A stretch of 64,000 bases of DNA from Typhlomys cinereus (GCA_023101885.1 JALPQD010000408.1:1355019-1419018), one strand, 5' to 3'; shown: positions 45,005 through 55,682, numbered from the stretch's first letter. Made by a program: numbers and translations. The notes: generated from the letters alone by a model not told the origin.

Positions 45005-45440
45005 CACTCTAACTCAATGGCCTAACACAAACGTGGTTTTGTTCTCTTTCAGTCCTGTTAAGTCCATTTTAACAGGTTAAAGTCAAGCTGCTGGCATGGC
45101 TAGTTCCTTCTGAAGTTTTGTGGGAGAATCTGTTTCTTAACCTTCCCCAGCTTCCAGAGGCTACCCATGTTCCTGGTCTGTGACCCCACCCCTCTATCCT
45201 CACAGCATATCATTTCAAATTTTGCTGCTTATCATAGCTTTCTCTTTGACTCCCACCCCACCCTCAACCTTGTAAGGAGCCCATCTGGATAACCCAGGGT
45301 GGCCACTCCATCTCAAAATACTTGGTGACACTGCAAAATCCTTTGGTCACATGAGGTAAGCCTGTAATGCTTCAGGGATAAGGATATAACTGTCTCAGGG
45401 GAACTATTATCTAATCTACCATGCTTATAGGATACACAAA
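45005..45440 (-). mobile_element. MaLR-type LTR, antisense
   Basis: ACTCTAACTCAATGGCCTAA, GTTTTGTTCTCTTTCAGTCC, GTGGGAGAATCTGTTTCTTA, CCAGCTTCCAGAGGCTACCC and ACATGAGGTAAGCCTGTAAT follow the antisense LTR consensus order. Confidence 0.6.
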
Positions 45441-46017
45441 GCCTATCAAGGAGTCTCATTGTTATCCTCCAATGTTCATTACCTCCCTCCCAAGCCCCGG
45501 CCATGCTTAGCAAGTGCCAGTCCTAAAGCCGACTATGCAGTTGCTTGGCCAAGTGTTTCCCTTGCAAATAATGAGTCCAAAGCTCCCTTAACCAACTGGC
45601 TCATGGTGAGTTGGTTAAAGCCTCATGGAGAGATCAGAGGGCCGAGGCAGAAACCAGGGTTTACCCTCTGTCCTCACTCAGGTAGTGTCCTTTGGTCTCT
45701 GCTGTCCTCTGTGACTCCAGCTCTCGCCGCACAGACCTACCAACGTGGATTCAGCTCCCGCTGGGCAATCTTCGAAGTGGTTAGATTTGGCTCTGTGGGT
45801 GGCAGCTGACTCCCGATGGTGCTCGTCCTAAGGTAGCTTCACCGTCTCCTGGCTAGTTTTCCAGTTCTCCGGATGTCTTTATAACTCTGTTTATTGCATT
45901 CTATTATTTTACCTATTGGATCCCCATAGGTTCTCATCAACTCCTGGCGGAGATACTGGCTTCCATGAGTTTTTAGAACATTCCTCCAAGCTGTTTAACA
46001 CCAAGATTCCCTTATTT

Positions 46018-46350
46018 TTAGCAAATCCAAACTATATGTCTTTCTCCAAATAGATTTTTTCTTTTTTGGATTGTTTCAGGAAAGGTATGTACCTTCTGCG
46101 CGGCATCCCTTCCAATTCTTATCTTATCTTTGGTGGTCAAAGTATCTGGGGTCTCTGGAAGATTTTTTCCAAACCTCTTTCTCTCCACAGTACCTTCCTG
46201 ATGATGGGGTTTGACATGATTTCCTTTTGCAGTCATTGTAAATAGCTGACGTAAGATCTGCAGTGCACAAAATTGCCCTGCACTGGAGGCATCTGGGTAG
46301 GTCATCAGCTCCCACGCATTTTGAATCTGTGCCTTCTGCCTAAGGTACTC
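46018..46350 (-). other. unassigned open reading frame in unique DNA
   Basis: A minus-strand frame is open for about 110 codons upstream of a TAA at 46018-46020 and is rich in Lys, Arg, Glu, Gln and Thr. The first Met-initiated form starts at 46305. I recognise no family. No repeat is evident beneath it. A strong plus-strand 3' splice site (CTCTTTCTCTCCACAG) ends at 46190 and a donor-like GTAAGA follows at 46251, but every frame of that 60-base block contains a stop. Either strand could be chance. Confidence 0.15.
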
Positions 46351-46776
46351 GACAAATGTGCTGTTTAATCAAATAAATGGAATTCTAATTATGGGCATGA
46401 CTCTTTCCATGACCCTGTTAGATCAGAGAAGGTAATCAGCTTTCTTCTTATCCTTCCTACATGCATTTTATTCAGGGCTAGAGAAAGAAATCTTATATTT
46501 TAAAATGATCAAACCTCTCCCTCCATTCTGATTGTCTCAATTTCCCAACCAAGTTATTAGTCTCTTCCTCAGCGTATATACGTGATGCACAAAGCCCGAT
46601 GACATGCGAGCTATTTTTGTCATTATTCTCAGTAGTGAAAATGTTGGCCCAGACTATTTTCCTTGCTCATCGACAGTTAATCCTAGAAACGTGTGGCCTG
46701 ACAGTCTCATGACCACCACTTTATGTGATGGGTTGCAAATATATGCTTGATCATTTTTTCCCCTTGTTTATGTCAG

Positions 46777-46876
46777 CGGAAGAAATGACCCATGGCAAAG
46801 AAATCTGACTCCATCATGGATTGATGAGCTACCTAAACCGGACCAGAATAGCACGGCGAGGAACGCAACGACCGTG
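46777..46876 (+). CDS. candidate internal coding exon, unknown product
   Basis: A strong pyrimidine tract (TTTTTTCCCCTTGTTTATG) leads to CAG at 46774-46776. The block ends GTG|GTAAGC with the donor at 46877. The length is 100 bp. Only one frame is open: one leading base, then exactly 33 codons, so it would enter after two codon bases and leave in phase 0. The peptide contains NDPWQRNLTPSWIDELPKPD and has three N-glycosylation sequons (NLT, NST, NAT), as in a secreted or extracellular segment. The block holds seven CpGs, unlike its surroundings. No ATG start is needed for an internal exon. I do not recognise the protein. An acceptor-donor pair could arise by chance, so this remains a candidate. 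Confidence 0.35.
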
Positions 46877-47677
46877 GTAAGCACCCTTACCGATCAGCTT
46901 GCTGCAGCAGGTCGCGGGTTCTGGCACAGCCTGGAGCCCATTCTTTTCTTCCTACTCAGATGCCCAATTCTAGGAACCTGCCCAGGTGACGGTCACCTGC
47001 TGCATAAAGGGCTCAAGCTGCTTCAGGTCTGTCTTCTTCCCCGCTGCTAGCACCACTGGCCAGAAGTCTTTGTTACCATTCCTGAAGGCAAGCATTTTCA
47101 GAGCCTAACAGCAAGGCGACCAATTAAACAGGGGCTTGATGGAGAAGCCCGGAATTGTTGTTCCAAGCGACCTCATTCACATTGCATACAATACTGCAAC
47201 TCTGGTCTAGAAAAGAAGCAGTTTCTGAAACGTGCTCTTCCAAACTTGGCTCAAACTTCTGAAGAGGTGACCGGTTTGTAGCTTACCACAACACTGTCCT
47301 CCTGAGAAGCGTTACGTCTGTAGAGGTAGACCAATTCAACCTATAGGCAGGCTTCCTTCCTAGTGGGTGTAGCTTGTGGACTTGCTTTTGAAACAGAATA
47401 ATTCATGCTCATGGCTCATGGTATTGTCTGGGAGTGGGATGTAAGGCTGGAAGGTGGAAGTGCAGGTGACTTCGGGGTCCCCTTTAAATGGCGGCATTTC
47501 AAGGCTACTTCTTGTTTTTTGTTTATGTGGCCACATGGTGGCAATGTTTAGGAGTATTACTGTTACCTCCCTGCAGTGCACATAAGGTATACATGAGTGT
47601 ATACATCTGGGCCCGAGACCCATTCATTCATTCGTTATTGAAGATGAAACCTGAGGCGTCACTTATGCTGGACAAGT
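46877..47677. other. unique sequence, moderate CpG
   Basis: No repeat recognised. It contains a perfect 8-bp-arm palindrome at 46983-46999. Nothing else supported. Confidence 0.5.
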
Positions 47678-47712
47678 TTTTTATTTATTTATTTATTTAT
47701 TTATTTATTTTT
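47678..47712. repeat. (TTTA)n microsatellite
   Basis: About eight TTTA units. Confidence 0.95.
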
Positions 47713-49076
47713 CAATGTGTGGCTAGGACAGTCAGGCGAGGCTCCTGACGTACTGCCTCTCCCACACCGGCAGACGCCTGGCCTCTCTGCTCTAGGCTTA
47801 GCTGAGGGGAGGTGGAGAACACTAAGTAGACAAGTTTTTTAAATGAGTTGCTTCTGAGCACTTTTTTTTTTTTTCTAAGACGGGGTATTACCTTTAAAAT
47901 GGAAAAAAGATTAAAGAAGAGGCATTTGTGATAGAGTTAAAAAATCCAAATAAAAACACTGTAAAGTGAATGTGAAGGGCACTTGGATCAAAGGGAACTT
48001 GCCTGAATCCTCCACAAAGCCTGTTCCCATGGATACTAAGGTCATGGTCTCTCCTGATGAAACTCCTGGGCTGAATTCTGACTGCTGGGACTTCCTGCCA
48101 CAGCTCCTTCTTCATGCACCTAATTTAGCACTCACCATGCTGCAGCAGCAGACTGCCTCTACCCTGCCCTGAATGGAATGATCCAGGCTTTCATGACCCG
48201 CCTCTTCTGCCCTGGGAATGGATCATCGACAACTGGGAGTGTTGTGTGTCCAACCGCTGACCCACCGAATGGGGAATTATCAGAGTCTAGAAACAAAAGT
48301 TCCATAGGCCAGAGCAGGAACCCCAAGGGTGAGTGAGGTGTGACCTGAATGTGGAAGAGAAATCCAAGCAGGCTGACCCGGGAAGGAGCAGCACGCCCAG
48401 CCACCTTCCGCTCTGGGGAAGATGCAGAAACTAAGGCTTGCAGAGGTTATGTCTGCAGTGGACAGGGCACCTGAAACGTAGAAGTAAAGCAAGCGAATCT
48501 GTTAGAAGACCAGACAAGAAGGTGAGGGTCTTGAATTGGGGGAGGCAGTTTTTGTTGGTTTGTTTTGGTTTTGGCTCAGGACCTCATGCTCAGAGCCACA
48601 CACCCTTAACCCTTAAGGAGTTTTAACACTGATGCAAGTGGAGACTGTCCACTTGACTCTCTCCATTTCAGCCCCCAAGTGGTTGCCTAAAGTTAGGGTA
48701 AGAATGGGGAAGCAGTGGTTTTCTCCTGAACCCCCAGGAAACTGCTAGAATGGTGATGGTAGATCATAAGGTTTGGGGGGCAGGCAACAGGCACTCTGAC
48801 CTGTTCTCTGACTCGGAAGGAAGGTATCCTACTGTGACCCCAGTGGGAGATCCCAGAGGGTGGTCCCATAGGGTGGTATGGATGTAACCATAGCTTCTCT
48901 GAGCTTGTGGTTCAGACAGGTCAATTCCAGCTCCATAGTCCTCTTCGTGCTGGCGAGTCCTTGTGGGGGAAGGGGGCAGGGGTGCCCAGAAGAGGCTGTG
49001 TGGCTTTGGAAACAGAAGACAGGAACGGAGCAGCCTGTCAGCAAGACTTGAGCAGATCAAACATAGTCGCTGGTGG
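47713..49076. other. unique sequence, no gene recognised
   Basis: Donor-like sites (AAGG|GTGAGT near 48328 and AAG|GTGAGG near 48521) lack good acceptors. No repeats recognised apart from short T runs. Confidence 0.45.
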
Positions 49077-49084
49077 AGTAGCTG

Positions 49085-49515
49085 TTGCAGTTTGCTGCAT
49101 GGTTGCTGATAAATGACCATCAAACGGCTGAAGGGAACAAGGGGTTTATTGTCTCTTACAAATTATCTGGCTACAGTTCTCAGTCCAGCTTGACAGGAGA
49201 GCTCACGCCAACACCAAGGCCGAGGGAACTGGCCACACCATCTCTACGTAATGGCTGAGAGAGGGACGATCCTTACTTGCCAGACCAGCATGTCTGGCCA
49301 AGTACACAAAAAGATGCCGACTTCCTCAACCAGTTCTCTGTGTTTTATTCATCTGTTCAGGGCCTAGTCCCTTCCACCATGGGCTGGGCCTTCCCCATCA
49401 GCTAGACAATCTCTTTCAGGTTTGCTGTGGGCTCAACTCAACTACTAATTCTCTACAAATGTGTCCAGAGCTCAAACCCTCAACCATCAAGTTGACACCT
49501 GTGCCTAACCATGAC
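49085..49515 (+). mobile_element. hAT-like MITE (URR1-related), best copy, 8-bp duplication
   Basis: 431 bp flanked by a perfect 8-bp duplication, AGTAGCTG, at 49077-49084 and 49516-49523. Eight-base duplications are the hallmark of hAT transposons. Ends: TTGCAGTTTGCTGCATGG and CCTAACCATGAC. The right end, read in reverse, shares GTCATGGTTAGG with the URR1 terminus. It encodes no transposase and is non-autonomous. Other copies: 4090, 20216, 22856, 34732, 41909, 51543. Confidence 0.93.
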
Positions 49516-49597
49516 AGTAGCTGAGGAGGGTGGATAAGTCACAGAGCCAGCAGCCACCTTCTACCACCCCCAAATATGGTCATAGCTGTACTTTTTT

Positions 49598-49795
49598 ATT
49601 TCTAAAATATTTATTTACTTGAGAGAGAGGGAGAGAGACAGAGGAGGAGGAGAAAGAATGCATACTATACCACATGAGTGGAGTCTGTCAGAAGACAACT
49701 TTCAGAAGTCAGTCAGGAGATTGAACTCATTGGGTAGCCAGGTTTGCAAACAGGCACATTGTCTTCTGGGCTCTCTTGCCAGGCCTCGATGCACA
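49598..49795 (-). mobile_element. tRNA-derived SINE, antisense, other family
   Basis: TATTTATTTACTTGAGAGAG (tail), a purine-rich run, GAGATTGAACTCATTGGGTA and a head-like CTGGGCTCTCTTGCCAGGCC follow a B2-superfamily SINE in reverse. Confidence 0.6.
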
Positions 49796-49879
49796 TAAAT
49801 ATACTCAAAAACAGTTTTTCTTTGGTTTGCAGCACAGGCATCCCTGAGGGTAGTGCAATTTCAGCAGATTATTGGGGAT

Positions 49880-50170
49880 CTAAGATGCCTCTTTCTTCCA
49901 GTTAATCAGATTATATTGACTGATTAAGTAGGATTTGTTAATAACATTCATTTATGAGCCATGGAGAGCTTCATTAATAAGTCATTATGTTGGAGACTTT
50001 TAATATTCGGCATTCAAAAGCAATTCCAGATGCTTTTGCACTGCAAAGGTTCAGATTCTCTAAGGAAATAACTTGCACCTGGTGTGTGGCGTTCCTACAA
50101 CGCTCAAAGACAACACGGAAAAAAGTCACGTTCCGAGCTTTCAGCAAAGAAGCTCTTGTTCTGCTTTGAA
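49880..50170. promoter_or_regulatory. candidate conserved noncoding block
   Basis: No repeat resemblance. It is dense in homeodomain-like ATTA/TAAT cores: TGATTAAGTAGG, TTGTTAATAACATTCATTTATG and CTTCATTAATAAGTCATTATG. A 114-codon minus-strand ORF spans it without a known domain. The call rests on composition only. Confidence 0.2.
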
Positions 50171-50892
50171 GGCATATTCTAGAATCCTGCTCAGCGCTTC
50201 CCTGACTCCTTAGAAGACCTGTGAGAACTGCGGCTGGCTCTTGGAGAAGAGGCTCGTCAGGGTGACAGATGGGCGCATATGGTCTGGTCATGTTCCAGAC
50301 CCAGGAAACCCAGGGCATGTCCTCAGATGAGCTCCTCGTGCAGACAGGAACGAGTTACATCCATGCAAGATCCAGGGGCTTCAATTCCATCTTCCCCATG
50401 ACGTTTCCAGTTTAGTCGCCTCAGTAGATGTCCAAAATTAAGACATCAGCTGTCTCTGTGGGTGATGATTGCACACACAAGTCAAAAGAGCCGCCTGTGT
50501 TCTATATGTGGTTTGGACAAGCTAACTGCCGTGTGCCTCAGTAGCCTGCCCGTGTCTTAAGACTAAATATGTGATCACATGGGACACATTTAGAGCAGGT
50601 CTTGACTCATGTAGGAGTTCAGCAGAGGCAGCTAACGGCCGAGAATTCCCACCATATACTGGTGATGCATAATGTGAAAAGTAAAACTTATAGGATACTT
50701 GGCACACAGGTGCAAGCCAAGTGCCACACACATGTGTTTAGCACAGGAAATGGAGGATGCGCCAGGAGCAGAGGGACCTGGGGGTCCTGAAGCATGGAGA
50801 AGACCAGTCTGTTTATGGGCTTTAGGTGCACTTATGAAAACACCTGCTGGAGGGTTACATCATGCAAGGCTTGGTGGACTTAGGTCAGCCTT
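50171..50892. other. unique sequence, no gene recognised
   Basis: Nothing recognised. Confidence 0.45.
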
Positions 50893-50908
50893 AGAAATTC
50901 CAGATGTG

Positions 50909-51145
50909 GGCGATCTAGCCCCTTGACCCTCTAGTGCCATGAGTCCGTTTCTAGCTGCCTACTTCTCTTGGAGGCAATCTAGCCCCTCATGGCACTCTAG
51001 TGCCATGAGCTGCTTTATTTCTGCTTCTCATGGAGGCGCCCTAGCTCCTCATGGCACTCCATGTCTGGAGTCCGTGAGTTCCAACCTTCCTCTTTTCTAA
51101 TAAACTCTACTTTAATTCTCAAAAAAAAAAAAAAGAAAAAAGAAA
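50909..51145 (+). mobile_element. LTR-derived polyadenylated retroposon with target duplication
   Basis: Three roughly 63-bp tandem units (starting 50910, 50974 and 51036) lead into AATAAACTCTACTTTAATTC and a poly(A) tract (51121-51134, then A-rich). The flanks AGAAATTCCAGATGTG (50893-50908) and AGAAATTCCAGCTGTG (51146-51161) match at 15 of 16 positions. The unit resembles the LTR at 42345. This looks like an LTR-initiated RNA copied back by L1 machinery. Confidence 0.8.
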
Positions 51146-51203
51146 AGAAATTCCAGCTGTGAAGTCAAGACCACCTCTAGACATCCCCCCACACCAGATT
51201 AGT

Positions 51204-51365
51204 TGTTCCTTCCTTCCTTCCTTCCTTCCTTCCTTCCTTCCTTCCTTCCTTCCTTCCTTCCTTCCTTCCTTCCTTCCTTCCCTCCCTTCTTCCTTCCCTC
51301 CCTCCCTCTCTCCCTCTCTCCCTCTCTCCCTCTCTCCCTCTTTCTTTCTTTCTTTCTTTTCTTTT

Positions 51366-51441
<76 letters not shown>

Positions 51442-51450
51442 TCCTCTCTT
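51204..51450. repeat. compound (TTCC)n(CCCT)n(CTTT)n microsatellite
   Basis: About 20 TTCC units, then CTCCC-type units, then about 25 CTTT units, all pyrimidine on the plus strand for some 245 bases. The long ORFs across it are artefacts. Confidence 0.98.
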
Positions 51451-51542
51451 CTTGCTTGTTTCTTTATCTTTTCTTCTCACATTTCTCATCCCATGTTTTG
51501 CCAGGCTAAGTTTAGCACTGGCACACAGAGTACATAGAGACT

Positions 51543-51957
51543 GTTCTAGTTAGGCGTTGACTTGACAATTGAAGGCTAAACTCTGGGCACATCTGTGAAA
51601 AGTTAGTAGTTAAGGCAAGCCTTTGAGAAAACTGCGGAAGATGGTCTGATTGATGTGGGAAGACCCAGTTCATGGTGGGTGCAGCCATTCCCTGGGCAGG
51701 TGGGAATAAGATGGAGGGAGCTGGTTTGGTAAGTTGGCATTCTTGAGCACACTTTGGATAGACTCACTATGGCAAGTGAGGTTTGCCCCTCTCTCTGCAA
51801 TCCCTTTGTACATGATGTGGTCAGTTCCCTTGATTTCTGATGTTGGTATGAACTTTCCTGCCAACCTGGATTATGAACTGTAACCAAGAATTGTAATAAA
51901 GCCCCTTGTTCCCATAAGCTATTATGAACTTCTTGGCCACATGTAGGCAAACTACAA
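51543..51957 (-). mobile_element. hAT-like MITE (URR1-related)
   Basis: GTTCTAGTTAGGCGTTGACT, GAAGATGGTCTGATTGATGT, GGGCAGGTGGGAATAAG and ending ATGTAGGCAAACTACAA. Flanks TAGAGACT and TAGGAACA agree at five of eight positions, an eroded 8-bp duplication. Confidence 0.88.
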
Positions 51958-51965
51958 TAGGAACA

Positions 51966-53895
51966 TAGCCCTGATTCAATGGACTGAAACATGGAAAGAG
52001 GCTCATAAGACTTAGAAAGCTAATGAAACTTACAAAGTACGGGGAGATTATGAAAGTTACAAGGCTTCCCAACTCTCCCCAAGGTTATAAAGCAGTGAAC
52101 AATTGTTGGGGATAGCGATGCTCTTTGATGAAGCTGTCTGTAAGTGGGCCAGCGAGCAACAGGGATGCAGCTTTTGAAAGTCATCACCTATGTTCCCATA
52201 AGTAGTCCTTACCCAAACTCCTAAAGCAAACCCTTATTCATGCTTCTGTAAGCAAGCCCAGTAAATGAATTGGTTCATGGCCAGATGGCTGGGACGGTTT
52301 CTCTGGTCTGTTGTTGGTATCCTATCTGGGATGAATAGACATTTGCTTACATCTCCTCAAGGCAAGCCACATAACAAATGGTAGTCTCAACTCATTCATC
52401 TTATACTACAATATTTCCCACATCCATTTCGAAATATTAATATGTAAAAATGCTAATTTTGCAGAGAGGTGTTGGTGTAGCAAGAAGAAAAGTAAGAACC
52501 ACTAAGGAAGAACTGAAGAAAACAATTGCAACCAGAGTACCAAGAAAACTTCGCTTCTGGTCAGAAATTAATTACTAAGAAAGAATCATTTTCTTTATTA
52601 TGAACAACACACGAAAAAATCATTCCTTGTTCTTAGTTATTTAATCTACTGTATTTAAAAAGATAAAATCAGGGTCCTTCTAATTAAGTAAATTTTTCAG
52701 AACCGACTCTAAGATGTTGTTTGGATTGAATTACATTTTCTATAAATAGTACTAAGAACTATACTCTGATCACTCTGTCACAAATATGGGCCAGACTTAT
52801 AAGGGAACAAGAAATTAAGGGAAACAAATGCATAGATCTCAGTGTTTGTGGAGTGAGGGAGGGCCACAGGGAGAACAAAATGCCTAATAAATGCCAGGAA
52901 TTACATCATACTAAAATATACCTGTGAGTGCCATGTTAAAAATATGGCCCAGGGACATGTGTTTGATGTCATAAAGATTAGAGTTTAAGCCTTGATGTTG
53001 TCATTTAGTAGCTCTGCAGTTTCAGATATGCTAATTTGCCTTCTTTGTGACTTTTCTTCAATTAAAAACTGAAGTTACTAATACTGGGAGGAGTATATGA
53101 GGATACTAGATAGAAGCCACTTGGAAATGGTGACTTCTTTTTTTTGTGGTAAAGGCTGATACAGTCTTTCACATTGAGTTTTTTCCCCAGTCTGCTTTCT
53201 TACTGTAAGGGATTCCTTCTTCCTCAATCATTCATTTGTATGTTGCTTACTCTGTAAGAGTGAGTGAAACCTGAGAGAGTCAGAACTAAACTTGAGAGAG
53301 TGAGACAAGGTTGTTTCAGATCTAGGGTCACCAGCCATAGTTGTTTGATAGTGGTGATACTGTAGAAACAGGGGCTTCGCTCTGAGCTCTCTCAGAACTT
53401 TTGGAATATCAACAGTTAGGCCTAGAACCTCTAAGCAAGAGATTAAATGATATGTTGGCAGAATCTGAGTACTTCGAGAGGAAAGACCTAAGTATACTAA
53501 TGTTGGAGGTTTGCTGAAAGAATGACTGGGTCAAATCAACTTGCCCCAATGCTCAAATCCATTAAACCCTACCCACGTGCCAAGAGCTTCCAACTGGTTG
53601 TAAAACTCTTAAATACAAATGGACAACCAAGTCACTGTGACTTTTTGGTGAGCTTTTAAAAATAAAAAGGGAAACCAAGCCAAATAAATAGCGAAAATCA
53701 TTTTGGTAAAAAGAGACTATATAAGAAAAACATTTTAAAGTATAATTAATATTTTCAGAGAAAGTCTTTATGCAGCAAGAACAGGATGCTGTGAAATATC
53801 AAGGGAATAAGATAGAGGTTTGGAAATTTAAAACACTTGCTGACACAGCATTCACTAGAAGGGTGAGAAGAGAAAGTTGAGTAAATAGATTAGGA
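51966..53895. other. AT-rich unique sequence, no gene recognised
   Basis: A two-kilobase stretch without recognised repeats or ORFs of note. A good acceptor-like tract ends near 53191 without a donor. Confidence 0.55.
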
Positions 53896-53899
53896 AGTA

Positions 53900-54005
53900 G
53901 AACAGAGGTGGATGTGGTGGTGTTCTCAGAAGGCTGACAGCAGGAGGATTTTAAATTCCAGGCCACTCTGGGTGACATAGTGAGGGCCTATCAAAAAAAG
54001 AAAAA
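53900..54005 (+). mobile_element. B1 fragment, diverged
   Basis: GGTGGATGTGGTGGTGTTCT, AGGCTGACAGCAGGAGGATT and CAGGCCACTCTGGGTGACAT match B1, with an A-rich tail. Confidence 0.7.
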
Positions 54006-54026
54006 AAAACAACAAAAAACAAAGAT

Positions 54027-54090
54027 GGAAGGAAGGAAGGAAGGGAGTAAAGGCAAGGAAGGGAGTAAAGGAAGGAAGGGAGGGAAATAA
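54027..54090. repeat. (GGAA)n purine repeat
   Basis: Irregular GGAAGGAAGG and GGGAGTAAAGG units. Probably grew from the B1 tail. Confidence 0.9.
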
Positions 54091-54364
54091 AGAAAGAACA
54101 ACAGGAAAAAGGAAATGTGAAAAAAAATTGAAAGAGAGAATCATTAGGAACAGAAGCATCCAGAACAATGGTTAAAAAATGATTGTGCATTAAAATACAT
54201 CATCATGTGCTTGTAGTAGACTTAAAATCAAGAGAAGACCCTGTAGTCTTCCAGGAAAAAAAACTGAGCTACTCAGTCAGGGTCGGCAAGTTTTGTATTT
54301 CTCTGTTCTGAAATCTATATGGTGGTGGTCAATGTCATCAACGCTCTGAGGTAAGGGTATTTCT

Positions 54365-55112
54365 TTTTTTTTTTTTTTATTTCAGCTCATACAAACTTAT
54401 TAGGTACACCAGTTCCCTCCCTTCCTCCTCCTCCCCCTGTACCTCCTGCTCCCCCTCCCACCCCTCTCCCTCCCCATCCCTCAGTGCCTCCCGCCCCAAT
54501 TCCCAGAGAGTCCTTTCTTGTGCATGTCTGATTTTCCTCTGAGCCCTCCTCTCCGATGACGTACAAGGACCCAGTGGCCTTTCCCTAAACCCTTTCCCGT
54601 GTTCCCCTTAGGTATAGGAACACTGCTGTGGCTGCCAATCCTTTACCTCCAAGGCTCTTGGTGCCTTTAGCAGATGCTAGACTTTGTGAGGTCAACAGTG
54701 TGTTGGCCAATGCGCAGGGCATGCAAAGTCCAATTATGATTGCTTCAGCCCTAACTAGTATAGAGTATCTTATATATCATTGCTCCTCCCATCCTTTTGC
54801 TCTTACACTCTTACCGCCCCCTCTTCCGCAAATTTCCCTGAGCTTCAAGATGGGGAGAGATTAAGCTGGCCTAGTTCTAGGTGGTTGATATAGAGTCTCT
54901 GAAGTTCTGGATTGTGGTTTGTTGATTTTCTTTTGCAGTTTTGCTGCTCCTGCAATGCCCTTCACTCCATCCTGGTGGGCATTGTATGTTACCCCCTAGG
55001 GCGCAGGGTGAGGCCCGCGCGTCCCGACCGGCGGAGCGGGGTGGGGTGAAAAGAGAGGATGGGCACGTTGGCGTGGAGCTATTTAACCCGAGGGCAGCTG
55101 GGGCGGGGCCCA
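54365..55112 (-). mobile_element. compact chimeric L1-like insertion with 16-bp duplication
   Basis: Perfect 16-bp duplication AGGTAAGGGTATTTCT at 54349-54364 and 55113-55128, with a T run (minus-strand poly(A)) at the left end. On the minus strand it starts with a CpG-rich segment (GGGCCCCGCCCC, then TTAAATAG; about 12 CpGs in 110 bp). It passes within 200 bases into an L1 3' UTR with a purine tract and ends in poly(A). Total 748 bp, with no ORF1 or ORF2 between. It could be a spliced or internally deleted L1, or a non-autonomous L1 family. Confidence 0.75.
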
Positions 55113-55128
55113 AGGTAAGGGTATTTCT

Positions 55129-55589
55129 AGACTACCACTTTATAGCACCCAAGCATTTTTAATCAGATGAGAAGGTAGTATAAAACTTTACCCCTAATCT
55201 CCTGGGAGATTTAATCAAGAAAGGGTAAACATGAGTTTTTGGAAGCAGGCAATCTGATAGGAGGAAAAGGAAAGGGACCAGGCATAAACTTGGACCATCA
55301 GATTGGAGAAACCCTTTTCAAGAGATGCTTCAACATGAAGACGACAGGATAGTAGATGCATTCTGGTTGTATCTTGATTTACATAGCTGAATGTCTCCAT
55401 CAACTCTTGAGAGAGTGGAGCGATTGGGATGGGCTCAGTGGCAAATGCATATATAACTACACAAATAAAACAATGATTAACTCTGGGCAAAGTAAAATTT
55501 TGCATAAAATGATCAAAGAACATTATGATAACATAATCACCAGTCATTAAGACCATGTAATGCACATATACTAGCACATATGTGGTTCA
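55129..55589. other. unique sequence, no gene recognised
   Basis: A 120-codon minus-strand ORF (55215-55577) has no known domain. Nothing else seen. Confidence 0.45.
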
Positions 55590-55682
55590 TTCTCCAAAGC
55601 AAAGCACCTGCAGAGACAGGATAATTATGCATTTGAAGTTAACTTGGGCTATGTAACAAGTCTACCTGGTCTCAAAAAAACC
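55590..55682 (+). mobile_element. B1 fragment
   Basis: CACCTGCAGAGACAGGATAA, AACTTGGGCTATGTAACAAG and CCTGGTCTCAAAAAA are the B1 3' half. Confidence 0.55.

Noticed and set aside
50910..51083. CRISPR-like tandem units
   Set aside because: The units are contiguous with no spacers, in a rodent genome, and belong to an LTR-derived retroposon.
51159..51553. Long ORFs on both strands across the CTTC/CTTT tract
   Set aside because: They encode only simple Leu/Phe/Pro/Ser or Lys/Glu/Arg repeats produced by the microsatellite.
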